Below the pieces are notes generated by a model, which saw nothing but the letters and a program-made list of their open reading frames with translations, was not told the DNA's origin and searched no databases. A stretch of 64,000 nt of DNA from Euptelea pleiosperma (Eukaryota > Streptophyta > Magnoliopsida > Ranunculales > Eupteleaceae). Numbering within the stretch: the first letter of the stretch is position 1; every line of letters starts with the position of its first letter. The position numbers and the translations under genes are program-made. The stretch spans positions 42,499,109-42,563,108 of the forward strand of contig CM068542.1 of the NCBI GenBank assembly GCA_035048495.1, given 5' to 3'. This document shows, piece after piece, positions 39,701 to 43,778 of the stretch.

Positions 39701-41972
39701 ACCCCGGCATTCCACAAACACCTTAGACCACAAAAACATTAGGCCGTTGATGTTTAGAATGATATTACCATGACCTCCTCCTTGCCATAAAAAAACCCTT
39801 TGGCTTCTCTCCTTCCATATCCCCTAAAAATTGCAAAAGGAAGCATTTGCCATAATAAACGCCCTCTATTCAAATAAAAGCCAATGTAAACCAAGGGCTA
39901 GGTGCAACAAAGAATAAGGAAGAACCCAAATTCATTTACCCCCAGTTCCGTCACTACAAATAATTTTGCATTTGCAGCCTCCAGTCCATTTTCTTCCTCT
40001 AGAAGAGGAACTTTTCCTAGTCGTGATGGTCAAGCCGAAGGTAGAAGTTGTGGTGGTGGTAGAGATTCAGCGGGCGGCCGTGGCAGAGGACACAACAATC
40101 ATAAGTGTACCCACTGTGGACGTGAGCATCATATTGTTGACACATGCTGAAATCTTCATGGAAAACCTATATGAGCCAATTAGGTATCTTCGACAGGTGA
40201 TGGGGTTGATTCACAAGACTCTTCAGTTCCTTCTATACATACTGTATCTGATACTATATCCATCTCTCGAGAATGTTATGTCAAGTTGATGAAAGCCCAA
40301 CAGTCTGTTGCTTCCTCTAACTCCACTACCACTCTAGCCTAGTCAAGTATTTCTTGTTGATGGCACTAACTCTAAGGTGTTTGGTATTGATATTGTTGCT
40401 TGGTCGTCATCTTTGTCTTTATCATTTGTTTTGTATGTTCCTAAATTTCCTTTGCATCTAATGTATGTAAGTAAATTGACTAAAGCACTTAATTGTTCTG
40501 TCACATTTTATCATTCTTTTTGTGTCTTTTAGGATCTAAAGACGAAAAAGAAGATTGGTGGAGGACAAGAAGATGGCAATTTCTATTACATTGATGGTGA
40601 TGGTGGACCACAAAATGATGTATTTCAGACTACACTTTCTCCTCATCAGTGTCATTGTTGTCTTAGACATCCATCTCTGCCGAATTTAAAATTTCTAAAT
40701 CCTACTTTGAATTAGTTGACTTCTTTAGATTGTGAGTTGTGTAAATTAAATTGTGTTTCCTTTCCATCTAAAGTTGATAGTCGTTAGTCTAGCCCTTTTT
40801 CAGTAGTCCACTTTGATGTTTGGGGCCTTGTACGAGTACTTTCATAGAATGATTTCAGATACTTGGTTAATTTTCTTGACGATCATTCTTGAATGACATG
40901 GATTTATTTAATGAAAGATAGATCTAACTTATGTTCCATTTTTAAATTGTTTTGTATGGAAATTAAAACCCAGTTTAGTGTTTGTATTTGTGTTCCTCAT
41001 TCTGACATGCTAAAGAATATTTGTTTGAACCGTTTCAAGACTATTTTGGTTTACATGGTTTAGTGCATTATACATCCTTTGCAGGTACCCCTTAACAAAA
41101 TGGGGTGGCCGAAAGAAAGCATCGGCATATTTTAGAAGTTACTTGTGCAATGATTTATCAGATGAATGTTCCCAAAACCATATTGTTATTGCATTGCTTT
41201 TTGTCTCCGACTGTCGGGTTTCTTTTTTTGTGATATTACGCAAGAGGTACTTCTAAAACCAGCTTCTGATCATTGCCCGGTTATGCTTAGATGTGGCTCT
41301 ATGCAGAGACGGCCTTCCCCCTTCAGGTTTGAAAACATGTGGTTGGAGGAACCTAGTTTTCATGACCTAGTGGCCTCATGGTGGGAATCTTTTCAATTCG
41401 AGGGCAGGGCTGGTTTTGTGTTTAGACAGAAGCTGAAAGCTTTAAACTTAAAGCCTGGAACAAGGAAGTATTTGGTCGGGTGGATGACAAGTGCTTCTTG
41501 AGGTGGAACAGGTATTTCCATGAAGTCCCTATGCTATCTCAGTTACTAACATACTGATGCGTGTGAGGATGTACAAAACATGGTCCTGCAAGCCAAAACT
41601 CCAAGCTTAATGACTAATGCATTAATACTAACAGAATAACCAGCCAAAGACAAATTATTGGAAAGATATTTGTAATACCAATGCAGATTCCAGAACAAAA
41701 ACCGTATGATAAGAATGCCAATTACCGTATTGCCAGCACGAGAATGCAACTGATGAGCCGGACATGGGTGAGCACAGGAGAGACCGCCATCTCCCTGAGC
41801 ACAAAATCAGAGTTTTTACTACAAATACCACACAGATATCCTACATTCATCAAGCACCCTCGGTTGCCCTCAATTATAAAATAAAACCTAAACAGATCAA
41901 AACTGCAAAAGACTGAGCTAAATTCTCCATTCATGCCTGATTAGAATCCGCGCTTGTGGTTCGGGTAACCAT
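1105..41972 (-). CDS. PH-domain RhoGAP (PHGAP/REN1 family), 12 exons, 3' end beyond window
   Basis: Predicted GTPase-activating protein for plant ROP/Rac GTPases, joining a PH domain (membrane targeting) to a RhoGAP domain. Twelve exons join in phase to give 308 codons: 41972-41937, 41794-41726, 33482-33446, 30958-30882, 29220-29150, 29017-28939, 26764-26620, 26007-25888, 8958-8881, 8610-8555, 8439-8370 and 1189-1105. The PH domain (about residues 36-155) shows [25 protein letters not shown] and [17 protein letters not shown]. The RhoGAP part starts near residue 185 with GRPILLALE and carries the arginine finger in [10 protein letters not shown] (R220), then [16 protein letters not shown] and [11 protein letters not shown]. 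Known family roles are limiting ROP signalling in pollen tubes (REN1) and pavement cells (PHGAPs). From memory the sequence is nearer PHGAP than REN1. All splice sites fit GT-AG except a GC donor in intron 1. The rest of the RhoGAP domain and the C-terminus lie left of base 1. Confidence 0.93.
1840..2214 (+). mobile_element. LINE 3' remnant, interrupted by a copia element
   Basis: With frame corrections the sequence resembles the LINE C-terminus: [20 protein letters not shown], then [18 protein letters not shown] near 2060-2120. The 3' UTR runs to 2214, is cut by the copia element at 2220, and resumes after it (7229-7260). Confidence 0.65.
2220..2416 (+). repeat. copia 5' LTR
   Basis: 197 bp, TGTTAAAG...CTAACA. 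It contains a hairpin with 14-bp perfect arms (2265-2278 with 2285-2298) and a TATA-like TATATATAAT near 2312. Confidence 0.92.
2976..7014 (+). pseudogene. copia gag-pol remnant
   Basis: Domains appear in copia order, but the frame is broken by stops and frameshifts. Gag starts [12 protein letters not shown] with [18 protein letters not shown]; the zinc knuckle [14 protein letters not shown] is at about 3678-3720. Pre-integrase motif [13 protein letters not shown] and [17 protein letters not shown] are at 4330-4450. Integrase (4480-5100) is heavily shifted, with a TAG at 4507 where Trp is expected. Reverse transcriptase spans about 5580-6350 with YVDD at 6121-6132. RNase H follows ([29 protein letters not shown]) to about 6990. 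It is not autonomous. Confidence 0.92.
7022..7223 (+). repeat. copia 3' LTR
   Basis: 202 bp, about 94 percent identical to 2220-2416 by eye. It has the same hairpin and TATA-like segment and a small CTCTC expansion. Confidence 0.92.
7261..8369. other. Intron 11 remainder with a hAT-like MITE candidate
   Basis: No coding signal. At 7470-7620 a stretch beginning AGGGTTGCAA and rich in GGGCT/AGCCC words resembles the common plant MITE type with GGGCCGGGC-like interior; similar stretches occur at 44330-44510 and 59970-60100. Its ends are not clear. Confidence 0.4.
8370..8439 (-). CDS. PHGAP-like exon 11
   Basis: 70 bases encoding [20 protein letters not shown] and EAC. Acceptor TGTTCCAG, donor TGTA|GTAAGT; the split Arg codon is completed in exon 12, 7.2 kb away across the copia element. 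Confidence 0.95.
8555..8610 (-). CDS. PHGAP-like exon 10
   Basis: 56 bases encoding [19 protein letters not shown]. Acceptor ACTTGCAG, donor AAG|GTATTC, phase 0 at the 3' end. Confidence 0.95.
8881..8958 (-). CDS. PHGAP-like exon 9 (arginine finger)
   Basis: 78 bases encoding [20 protein letters not shown]. The Arg in GILRQ corresponds to the catalytic finger of RhoGAPs. Acceptor TTCGACAG, donor CAGG|GTCTGT. Confidence 0.95.
9293..9866 (+). repeat. Possible old LTR-type repeat, left part (split by the gypsy element)
   Basis: The segment opens TGTAATGCCCTGCATAATT, which is like the start of some plant gypsy LTRs, contains TTATAAATAAACC near 9490, and is followed by a leader-like CTCTCTTC tract. 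Its presumed continuation lies at 21614-22740. I found neither a matching second LTR nor a target duplication. Confidence 0.35.
9867..11050 (+). repeat. Tat-type gypsy 5' LTR
   Basis: Begins TGTGGGTGCC and ends CCCCCACA. It contains a 48-bp tandem array (10175-10440) and a TATA box TTATAAATA at 10761-10769, which predicts transcription start near 10795. Confidence 0.97.
10175..10440 (+). repeat. 48-bp tandem repeat in the LTR
   Basis: GCCGGGATCC recurs at 10221, 10269, 10317 and 10365 (variant at 10413), an exact 48-bp period, with CATCCCGACAAGATC in each unit. About five units. The 3' LTR carries the same array at 20733-20998. The open frames across it are by-products of a period divisible by three. 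Confidence 0.95.
11056..11070 (+). promoter_or_regulatory. Gypsy primer-binding site
   Basis: TGGCGCCGTCTGTGG starts five bases after the 5' LTR. It is the usual site type of Tat-lineage elements, where a tRNA 3' end primes minus-strand DNA. Confidence 0.85.
11117..13309 (+). pseudogene. Tat-type gag and protease, same frame, three in-frame stops
   Basis: First likely Met is at 11117 ([16 protein letters not shown]). A coiled segment at 11210-11280 is followed by TAA at 11489. The gag core follows ([45 protein letters not shown]). TAG at 12398 lies just before the zinc knuckle [14 protein letters not shown] (about 12425-12470). Protease follows from about 12800; its active-site segment reads [13 protein letters not shown] at 12878-12916, with the Asp kept but the Gly of the D-x-G motif replaced by Arg (AGG at 12890-12892). 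TAG at 13307 separates it from pol. There is no frameshift in the whole stretch. Confidence 0.88.
13310..16672 (+). CDS. Tat-type pol: reverse transcriptase, two RNase H domains, integrase
   Basis: Open to the stop at 16672 and in frame with gag; the first Met is at 13373 (1099 residues from there). Reverse transcriptase covers about residues 70-320 with [16 protein letters not shown] and YIDD (14066-14077). The normal gypsy RNase H follows ([20 protein letters not shown]). A second RNase H covers about residues 525-650 with [23 protein letters not shown] and [10 protein letters not shown]. Integrase has the HHCC zinc finger ([22 protein letters not shown]) and the DDE core with [17 protein letters not shown] and the [13 protein letters not shown] segment. 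The C-terminus ends [12 protein letters not shown] with no chromodomain. All catalytic motifs look intact, so this pol may be functional. Confidence 0.95.
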   Translation, partial: QSERIPASLEQTALSREDDNDMFEQKTSPAVEETDQVNLGSEENPKYTYIGAGLSVEEKISYTDFLKSYMDVFAWSFNDMPGISPDISCHRLQVKRDHLPVKQRPRRIAPEKQRAVQEEIDKLLEAGFIREVNNAQWLANIVAVPKKNGKIRVCIDFTHLNKACPKDPYPLPRIDQLVDATSGYEILSFMDGYSGYNQIPLYEPDQEMTAFTTDRGVFCYRVMPFGLKNAGATYQRLVNKMFHDMIGVTMEVYIDDMMVKTRTRELHLSDLRKTFDRLQEYQMKLNPAKCVFGVTSGKFLGYLITRRGIEANPDQIRALTDMPSPKNMKEVQKLAGRIAALNRFIARSSDRCRPLFRLLKKNGRFDWTEECDEAFQKLKHYLSQPPILSKPDQGEPLGLYLATTDESISAVLFRELDREERPVYFTSKTLIGAETRYATIEKAALALIYASRRLKPYFESRTITVYTEHPLKSILDKIDLSRRMAKWAIYLAQYDIQFSPRTSEKGHALVGFLADFPVQDVADIGGEDREVLPLPEMPEMLNPKTGWRLFTDGSANENGSGVGVVLVTPENTRLEKSVKLGFVASNNEAEYEAMISGLKTALDLGIKDITVYTDSQLVVSQFAGTYLARDERMAAYLDIVQHLAERFGNIKIHQLPRMENRHADALAYLSAMMGGTESRTITVDYQEFPSIHSPVEVYLAPVEVDHEPSWMDDFRKYLQRGELPSGKDAAKRIQRLGRRYIMVGQDLYRKSALGPLLKCLTPRESQQVLLEIHAGECGNHSGARTLAHKALSQGYFWPYMQKDAKLLVKKCEKCQKYSPLIKVPAEELHPVFSPWPFAKWGLDIMGPFPTAPGNVRFLLVATDYFTKWIEAVPLVQVQSSHVKRFLWENIICRFGIPEEIVTDNGTQFDSTEVKALCQALNIKKRLSAPKYPQSNGLAERANRVIFENLKKRLDRAKGKWAEELSGVLWAYRTTPRRTTGESPFSLAYGSEAVIPTEVVVPTSRTQAVNTGQNEEILARDNDLLEERREQAVVRLANYQQTIKRSYDRRVRRRTFKVGDLVLRKVFDNTREPGSGKLGANWEGPYLIDRIGQNGAYYLKTQDGDVFERPWNAFNMRIFYQ
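16704..17030 (+). repeat. 93-bp tandem repeat downstream of pol
   Basis: CGATTACAAAGTCCTA recurs at 16711 (shifted start), 16804 and 16897. The unit also contains AAGCCGGGAGTTACAAACC and GGCCGGGATGATCTAAA. Two full units and one truncated unit are followed by a diverged partial copy at 16971-17026. It lies between the sense pol stop and the antisense gene's stop, so it may hold 3'-end signals for both. Confidence 0.9.
17261..19898 (-). CDS. Antisense spliced gene inside the Tat element (putative gypsy-type transposon domain protein)
   Basis: Start ATG at 19898-19896 ([14 protein letters not shown]) and stop at 17263-17261. Proposed exons are 19898-19218, 19133-18700, 18628-17966 and 17890-17261, about 800 codons. 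The N-terminal region ([42 protein letters not shown]) resembles the Pfam family called putative gypsy type transposon. The middle is Pro/Ser/Arg-rich with basic patches. The C-terminus is a long Glu/Lys coiled coil ([19 protein letters not shown]) followed by [13 protein letters not shown] and an acidic tail. The function of such proteins is not established. Exon 1 is one base short of frame: the frame switches near 19505-19515 inside the conserved domain, so this copy looks frameshifted. Confidence 0.8.
17891..17965 (-). other. Intron 3 of the antisense gene
   Basis: 75 bases, donor GAG|GTAAGA and acceptor CTTCTGCCTGCAG, phase 0. It joins SRSLLE to [16 protein letters not shown], which runs straight into the coiled coil. 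Confidence 0.82.
18629..18699 (-). other. Intron 2 of the antisense gene
   Basis: 71 bases, donor GAG|GTATCT and acceptor CCTCCTTTGCAG, phase 0. Unspliced, the frame ends at a TAG inside it; splicing joins LEEAE to [10 protein letters not shown]. Confidence 0.8.
19134..19217 (-). other. Putative intron 1 of the antisense gene
   Basis: 84 bases, donor CGG|GTAAGC and acceptor TTCTCTGCTGTAG on the minus strand, phase 1. The length is a multiple of three without a stop, so retention would also keep the frame. Confidence 0.55.
20082..20089 (-). promoter_or_regulatory. Antisense TATA box
   Basis: On the minus strand the sequence reads GCCTATAAAAGGCTCATTC, a near-perfect plant TATA box about 185 bases before the antisense ATG, leaving a likely leader of about 155 bases. 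It is separate from the LTR promoter. Confidence 0.65.
20425..21608 (+). repeat. Tat-type gypsy 3' LTR
   Basis: Same length as the 5' LTR at a constant offset of 10558. Differences noticed: 10420/20978 (T/A), 10576/21134 (G/C), 10846/21404 (T/C), 10885/21443 (G/A) and 10961/21519 (C/T). Confidence 0.97.
21614..22740 (+). repeat. Possible old LTR-type repeat, right part
   Basis: Directly continues 9293-9866 across the gypsy insertion. It is non-coding, with the near-duplicate phrase GGGTGTGTCCGTCT (22065-22100) and a TATAAATATTGC segment at 22202. It may be a solo LTR or a non-autonomous element. No end could be fixed; intron sequence is the alternative. Confidence 0.35.
23526..23870 (-). mobile_element. 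LINE 3' fragment nested in the copia remnant
   Basis: A T run at 23531-23539 marks the poly(A) tail of a minus-strand LINE. Its coding tail reads [20 protein letters not shown] and [12 protein letters not shown]. The copia frame (NLLLAS then [10 protein letters not shown]) closes over the gap; ACAACTA flanks both sides, consistent with a short target duplication. Confidence 0.8.
24537..24885 (-). repeat. Solo LTR nested in the copia remnant
   Basis: 349 bp with TGTTG...CCAACA ends, flanked by ATTAC and CTTAC (four of five bases match). The copia gag frame closes across it. It contains a TA microsatellite (24692-24713), a run of CACTATTCACGTG units and four CACGTG boxes. No internal region or partner LTR was found. 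Confidence 0.75.
24961..25887. other. Intron 8 remainder
   Basis: No coding signal or domain recognised. 25390-25800 is T-rich and recalls an LTR or leader (TAATATAAAGACAG at 25568, then a CT-rich tract), but no repeat partner was found. Confidence 0.3.
25888..26007 (-). CDS. PHGAP-like exon 8
   Basis: 120 bases encoding [20 protein letters not shown] and the first RhoGAP helices ([15 protein letters not shown]). Acceptor GTTTTAG, donor TATG|GTAAGG. The next intron is 16.9 kb and holds the Tat-type gypsy element. Confidence 0.95.
26460..26488 (+). repeat. TG microsatellite
   Basis: About 14 TG units with one interruption, next to a T run (26430-26452), in PHGAP intron 7. Confidence 0.9.
26620..26764 (-). 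CDS. PHGAP-like exon 7
   Basis: 145 bases encoding the C-terminal PH helix ([18 protein letters not shown]) and the linker with MGQNGIF. Acceptor TTTGGCAG, donor CAAT|GTATGC, phase 1 at the 3' end. Confidence 0.95.
26830..28140. other. Intron 6 with a possible LINE tail
   Basis: Mostly unremarkable. 27530-27850 may be a very old plus-strand LINE tail: [16 protein letters not shown] can be read near 27550, followed by a T-rich 3' UTR similar to other LINE tails here. Confidence 0.35.
28150..28622. mobile_element. MITE, CTATGTAACA family, full copy
   Basis: Ends TATGTAACATGA and TCATTGTTACATAG are imperfect inverted repeats. The 9-base sequence ACAAGAATC flanks both sides (28141-28149 and 28623-28631), the duplication length typical of Mutator-like elements. 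The interior is AT-rich without an open frame. Related ends occur at 31336 and 48364. Confidence 0.8.
28939..29017 (-). CDS. PHGAP-like exon 6
   Basis: 79 bases encoding [19 protein letters not shown] and DGRAFTLK. The acceptor is the second of two nearby AGs (ATTGCAG|CGTAG); only this one keeps the reading frame. Donor AAG|GTGCTT. Confidence 0.92.
29150..29220 (-). CDS. PHGAP-like exon 5
   Basis: 71 bases encoding [20 protein letters not shown] with SII before it. Acceptor CTTTCTAG, donor GGCAG|GTCAGC. Two bases are left over and complete a Ser codon with exon 6. Confidence 0.92.
29690..29832 (+). repeat. Degenerate short tandem repeat
   Basis: Repeated variants of CCTCGAGAAACATGTTACAA, roughly 20-30 bases apart, in PHGAP intron 4. 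Confidence 0.6.
29880..30170 (-). mobile_element. copia LTR and primer-site remnant, minus strand
   Basis: GCTCTGATACCA at 29987-29998 is the reverse complement of the copia primer-binding site. TGTAAAG follows at once, as expected for the end of a minus-strand LTR, which would extend to about 30170. The outer end and target duplication are not clear. Confidence 0.5.
30300..30580 (-). pseudogene. RTE-type LINE reverse transcriptase C-terminal remnant
   Basis: Minus-strand reading: [20 protein letters not shown], then [18 protein letters not shown]. This is the C-terminal signature of plant RTE-clade non-LTR elements and is distinct from the L1-type LINEs in the window. Confidence 0.7.
30742..30771 (+). 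repeat. TA microsatellite
   Basis: About 14 TA units in PHGAP intron 4, some 110 bases from exon 4. Confidence 0.9.
30882..30958 (-). CDS. PHGAP-like exon 4
   Basis: 77 bases encoding [20 protein letters not shown] and then FFRSDP, the most diagnostic PH-domain segment of this family. Acceptor ATATTTAG, donor CCG|GTAAGC, phase 0 at the 3' end. Confidence 0.95.
31336..31470. repeat. MITE fragment, CTATGTAACA family
   Basis: CATGTAACAAGGACACGG, then CCGACACAGATACGAAGTG, then ACCTTAAAAACCTAATAG. The same order of words occurs in the reverse complement of the right end of 28150-28622. Only one end is recognisable. Confidence 0.6.
31590..32765 (+). mobile_element. LINE 3' half remnant
   Basis: Corrupted zinc-finger region of an L1-type LINE ([40 protein letters not shown]), then the C-terminal [18 protein letters not shown] and [10 protein letters not shown] near 32550-32640, a 3' UTR with CTTCTCGACCTCCC, and a poly(A) tail at 32755-32764. 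Confidence 0.85.
32766..33005 (-). pseudogene. copia reverse transcriptase fragment
   Basis: Minus-strand reading: [20 protein letters not shown], then [13 protein letters not shown], the start of the copia reverse transcriptase. It is cut off exactly at the LINE poly(A), so the LINE appears to have landed in it. The rest was not found to the left. Confidence 0.8.
33446..33482 (-). CDS. PHGAP-like exon 3
   Basis: A 37-base exon encoding [12 protein letters not shown] plus one base, the first strand of the PH domain. Acceptor TTTTGCAG, donor AGAG|GTGTGT. The split Gly codon is completed by exon 4. Confidence 0.92.
33960..34315. mobile_element. MITE with long inverted ends (CACGTGGC family, copy 1)
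   Basis: GCCACGTGGCACACTCTTAG at the left matches the reverse complement of the right end (CTAAGAGTGCCTCGTG). The similarity covers roughly 60-80 bases, including GGATGTTTG near 34043 and its inverse near 34225. A second family member is at 44583-44970. The outermost bases are uncertain. Confidence 0.65.
35207..35611 (-). mobile_element. LINE (minus), 3' part
   Basis: A T run at 35209-35218 is the poly(A) tail of a minus-strand LINE. Coding tail: [20 protein letters not shown], then [14 protein letters not shown]. It is continuous with the piece at 38974-39507 across the plus-strand LINE. Confidence 0.85.
35612..38973 (+). pseudogene. L1-type LINE ORF2, near full 3' part, internally deleted
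   Basis: Endonuclease domain from 35813 ([28 protein letters not shown]), broken by a 12-G run at 36232-36243 at the conserved GGDFN motif, resuming [14 protein letters not shown] to about 36480. A deletion then removes the segment between the ISDHTP motif and the reverse transcriptase. Reverse transcriptase spans about 36545-37500 ([35 protein letters not shown]), with the catalytic FADD changed to FANN (37294-37305). The C-terminal zinc-finger domain is at 38380-38600 ([17 protein letters not shown]). The poly(A) tail is at 38964-38973. It is inserted in a minus-strand LINE. Confidence 0.9.
38974..39507 (-). mobile_element. LINE (minus), zinc-finger part, split from 35207-35611
   Basis: Minus-strand reading: [60 protein letters not shown], ending PNTLIDVF where 35611 resumes with [10 protein letters not shown]. 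The shared ACATCTATC/ACGTCTATC at the junctions is probably the target duplication of the plus-strand LINE. Confidence 0.85.
39508..39892 (-). mobile_element. Second minus-strand LINE 3' fragment
   Basis: A T run at 39508-39514 is a tail, then the 3' UTR word GAGGTTGAGATGACC near 39570 (shared with the tails at 35270 and 62200). The coding tail includes [12 protein letters not shown] read from about 39700-39760. Confidence 0.7.
41236..41545 (+). pseudogene. LINE endonuclease-to-RT linker fragment
   Basis: Reads [20 protein letters not shown] and [20 protein letters not shown], the segment after the endonuclease in L1-type LINEs. This is the very region deleted from the LINE at 35612-38973. 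Confidence 0.8.
41726..41794 (-). CDS. PHGAP-like exon 2
   Basis: 69 bases, 23 codons, phase 0 at both ends. It encodes a Cys/Pro/His-rich linker ending HSRAGNT, which precedes VFKSGPLF in the family. Acceptor is TGCTCAG, donor is ACG|GTAATT. Intron 2, which follows, is 8.2 kb and full of retroelements. Confidence 0.85.
41937..41972 (-). CDS. PHGAP-like exon 1 (start codon)
   Basis: Start codon at 41972-41970 followed by 12 codons ([12 protein letters not shown]). The frame then meets TGA after CAG-GCA, so the exon must end at CAG and use a GC donor (GCATGA) to join exon 2 in phase 0. The start is inferred from continuity with exon 2; an upstream 5' UTR exon is possible. Confidence 0.65.
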
Positions 41973-41999
41973 CTCTGATACTGAATCACATCCCCGAAG

Positions 42000-42400
42000 A
42001 TCGACGAGCGAGATCAACAACAATGCTCACCAAAAACACGAAGAACCTGCATTTTCGTAGACCCAAATCATGACGCAACACAGAAAACAAAAACAACTAA
42101 AAATCAACAATCCAAACCAACAGATCCTTAAATCCAGTTGACTACCAATGCCTTCTCAGATAGAATAGAATCAAACCTGCATTGAGATCAAAATGAGAAA
42201 AAAAAAACAGAGAAGCGAATAGAGCTCATTACAAACCTTGCGAGGACAATAATGTCAGGAAAGATTGTAAATTCCGCGAGGAGAGAGAGAGAGTAACGTG
42301 ACTCTTTACTATCTCTCTCACCCCTTCGTTCCCAGATTTCCCAACGGAAGCCCGTTTGTCAAGGGGCAACCGATTTTGAAGGGACTCCGGAAATACGGTT
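42000..42400 (-). promoter_or_regulatory. PHGAP 5' UTR and promoter region
   Basis: Upstream of the start codon at 41972. A GA-rich stretch (42280-42294) and a CT-rich stretch fit a leader, but I see no unambiguous TATA box. A leader intron is possible. Nothing else recognisable. Confidence 0.4.
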
Positions 42401-42603
42401 ATGTCGTCTTTGGTGGGAAAATGTGGAAGGGCACTTTTGGAAATTTAGGGAGAATGTCCGGTGTAAATATGTGAGTTTGGGATTCGTACGGTACCGGCTG
42501 AAGGGTGCCTACGCGGAGAAATTTTTTGAAGCGGCGATCATCCGTCCAATGATCGCGCGCGCCACAGACACCCACTGTGGCGCACGATCATGAGAAATAA
42601 TTA

Positions 42604-42780
42604 GCTGGTCGGGGTTCCTTCAAACTTTGAAGGTCCCCCGTCAAAATGTCAGACACGTGCATCAAGGCCTAAACCTAACCCACGTTAACCCTTGATTAGT
42701 TGGTTAAGGGTGGTTAACAAAGAGTACATGTCCAACATTTTGCAGGGGGACTTTCAAAGTTTGAAAGACCCTCGACCAGC
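42604..42780. mobile_element. 177-bp foldback MITE, copy 1
   Basis: The first 57 bases (GCTGGTCGGGGTTCC...) and the reverse complement of the last 60 (GCTGGTCGAGGGTC...) pair along almost their whole length. No coding capacity. Confidence 0.85.
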
Positions 42781-42810
42781 GAATTTTTTCTCGATCATGA
42801 GAAATAATTA

Positions 42811-42987
42811 GCTCGTCCGGGTTCCTTCAAACTTTGAAGGTCCCCTGCCAAAATGTTAGACACTTACATCAAGGCCTAAACCCAACCCACGTTAACCCCT
42901 TGGTTAGTTTGTTAAGGGTGGTTAACAAAAAGCACGTGTCAAACATTTTGCGGGGACCTTCAAAGTTTGAAAGACCCTGTAACCAGC
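42811..42987. mobile_element. 177-bp foldback MITE, copy 2
   Basis: Same length and orientation as copy 1 at 42604, 207 bases downstream. The flank CGATCATGAGAAATAATTA is also duplicated (42585 and 42792), so element plus flank were duplicated in tandem. Confidence 0.85.
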
Positions 42988-43143
42988 GAATGTTTTCTCC
43001 ACAATCATTGGGCACATAATAGCTGCTTCACCAATCGGGCAGCTTAAAAAAATCTCCTCTACAGATACCCACCTCTTTAAGCTGTGCACCCACATTTGAA
43101 AATATCCTACTCACCTCTTGAATTGGAACCAAACCACCAAAAT

Positions 43144-43145
<2 letters not shown>

Positions 43146-43214
<69 letters not shown>
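43146..43214 (+). repeat. TC/GA microsatellite
   Basis: About 34 uninterrupted TC units (GAGA on the other strand) in the spacer between the divergent PHGAP and unknown-protein genes. Confidence 0.97.
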
Positions 43215-43216
<2 letters not shown>

Positions 43217-43402
43217 GATCAGGCCAAACACACCTATTATAATGTTCGGCCTGCTCCAACCGAACATACATTTTTTTTTAAATGGGAGTGAGTGCCCAAA
43301 CTAAAACCACCTGTGCATTTTTGTCCAAAATATTTTTTTAAAACGTGGGTACCAAGGTGCCTAGCTTAAAGAGGAGGGTGCGCGTAGAAACAAGAGGCGT
43401 AT

Positions 43403-43778
43403 TGTAACAAGTTGTATAGCTCACTTTTTTGGCATCAGCTAGCACCATTTTGATCGCTGCCATCTGGGCCCACTAATCAGATGGATGTTTAGCCTACCCC
43501 TTGGTAAACATTCATACCAAAATACAATTTGTTTGGTGATTTTTAACCATTGGGTTTAGAACCCAAAAAAAATGGTTGAATCCAACGGCTCGAATCAAGC
43601 CTTAAAAAGTACTAAAATCAAATGGTTAGATATCACCAATCTTGGTGATTTGTGGTGTGTGTATCCATCCATCAAGCGGTGGGCTAAACATCCATACAGT
43701 CAGTGGGCCCAGATTGCAGCGCTGACTAACAAAAATGGTGTTAGTTGACCCCAAAAGCGTGAGCTACAGCTTGTTACA
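43403..43778. mobile_element. MITE with about 100-bp inverted ends
   Basis: Left end TGTAACAAGTTGTATAGCTC against right end GAGCTACAGCTTGTTACA, with pairing continuing through ACCATTTTGATCGCTGC and GGGCCCACT...GATGGATGTTTAGCC to the inner side. The interior is AT-rich. No target duplication was identified. Confidence 0.85.

Larger units (their letters stand above)
34332..41235 (+). mobile_element. copia element, 5' LTR present, heavily interrupted
   Basis: LTR about 34332-34504 (TGTAATAT...CTAACA), then primer-binding site TGGTATCAGAGC at 34505-34516. Gag remnants lie at 34918-35205 ([20 protein letters not shown]). After the LINE insertions come the Gly-rich gag tail with zinc knuckle [14 protein letters not shown] (40098-40150), degraded protease and pre-integrase (40300-40780) and integrase ([14 protein letters not shown] near 41095-41140). 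It ends at a LINE fragment near 41235; no 3' LTR was seen. It lies in PHGAP intron 2. Confidence 0.82.

Noticed and set aside
43028..43267. Minus-strand frame with a long Arg-Glu repeat
   Set aside because: Translation of the TC/GA microsatellite.
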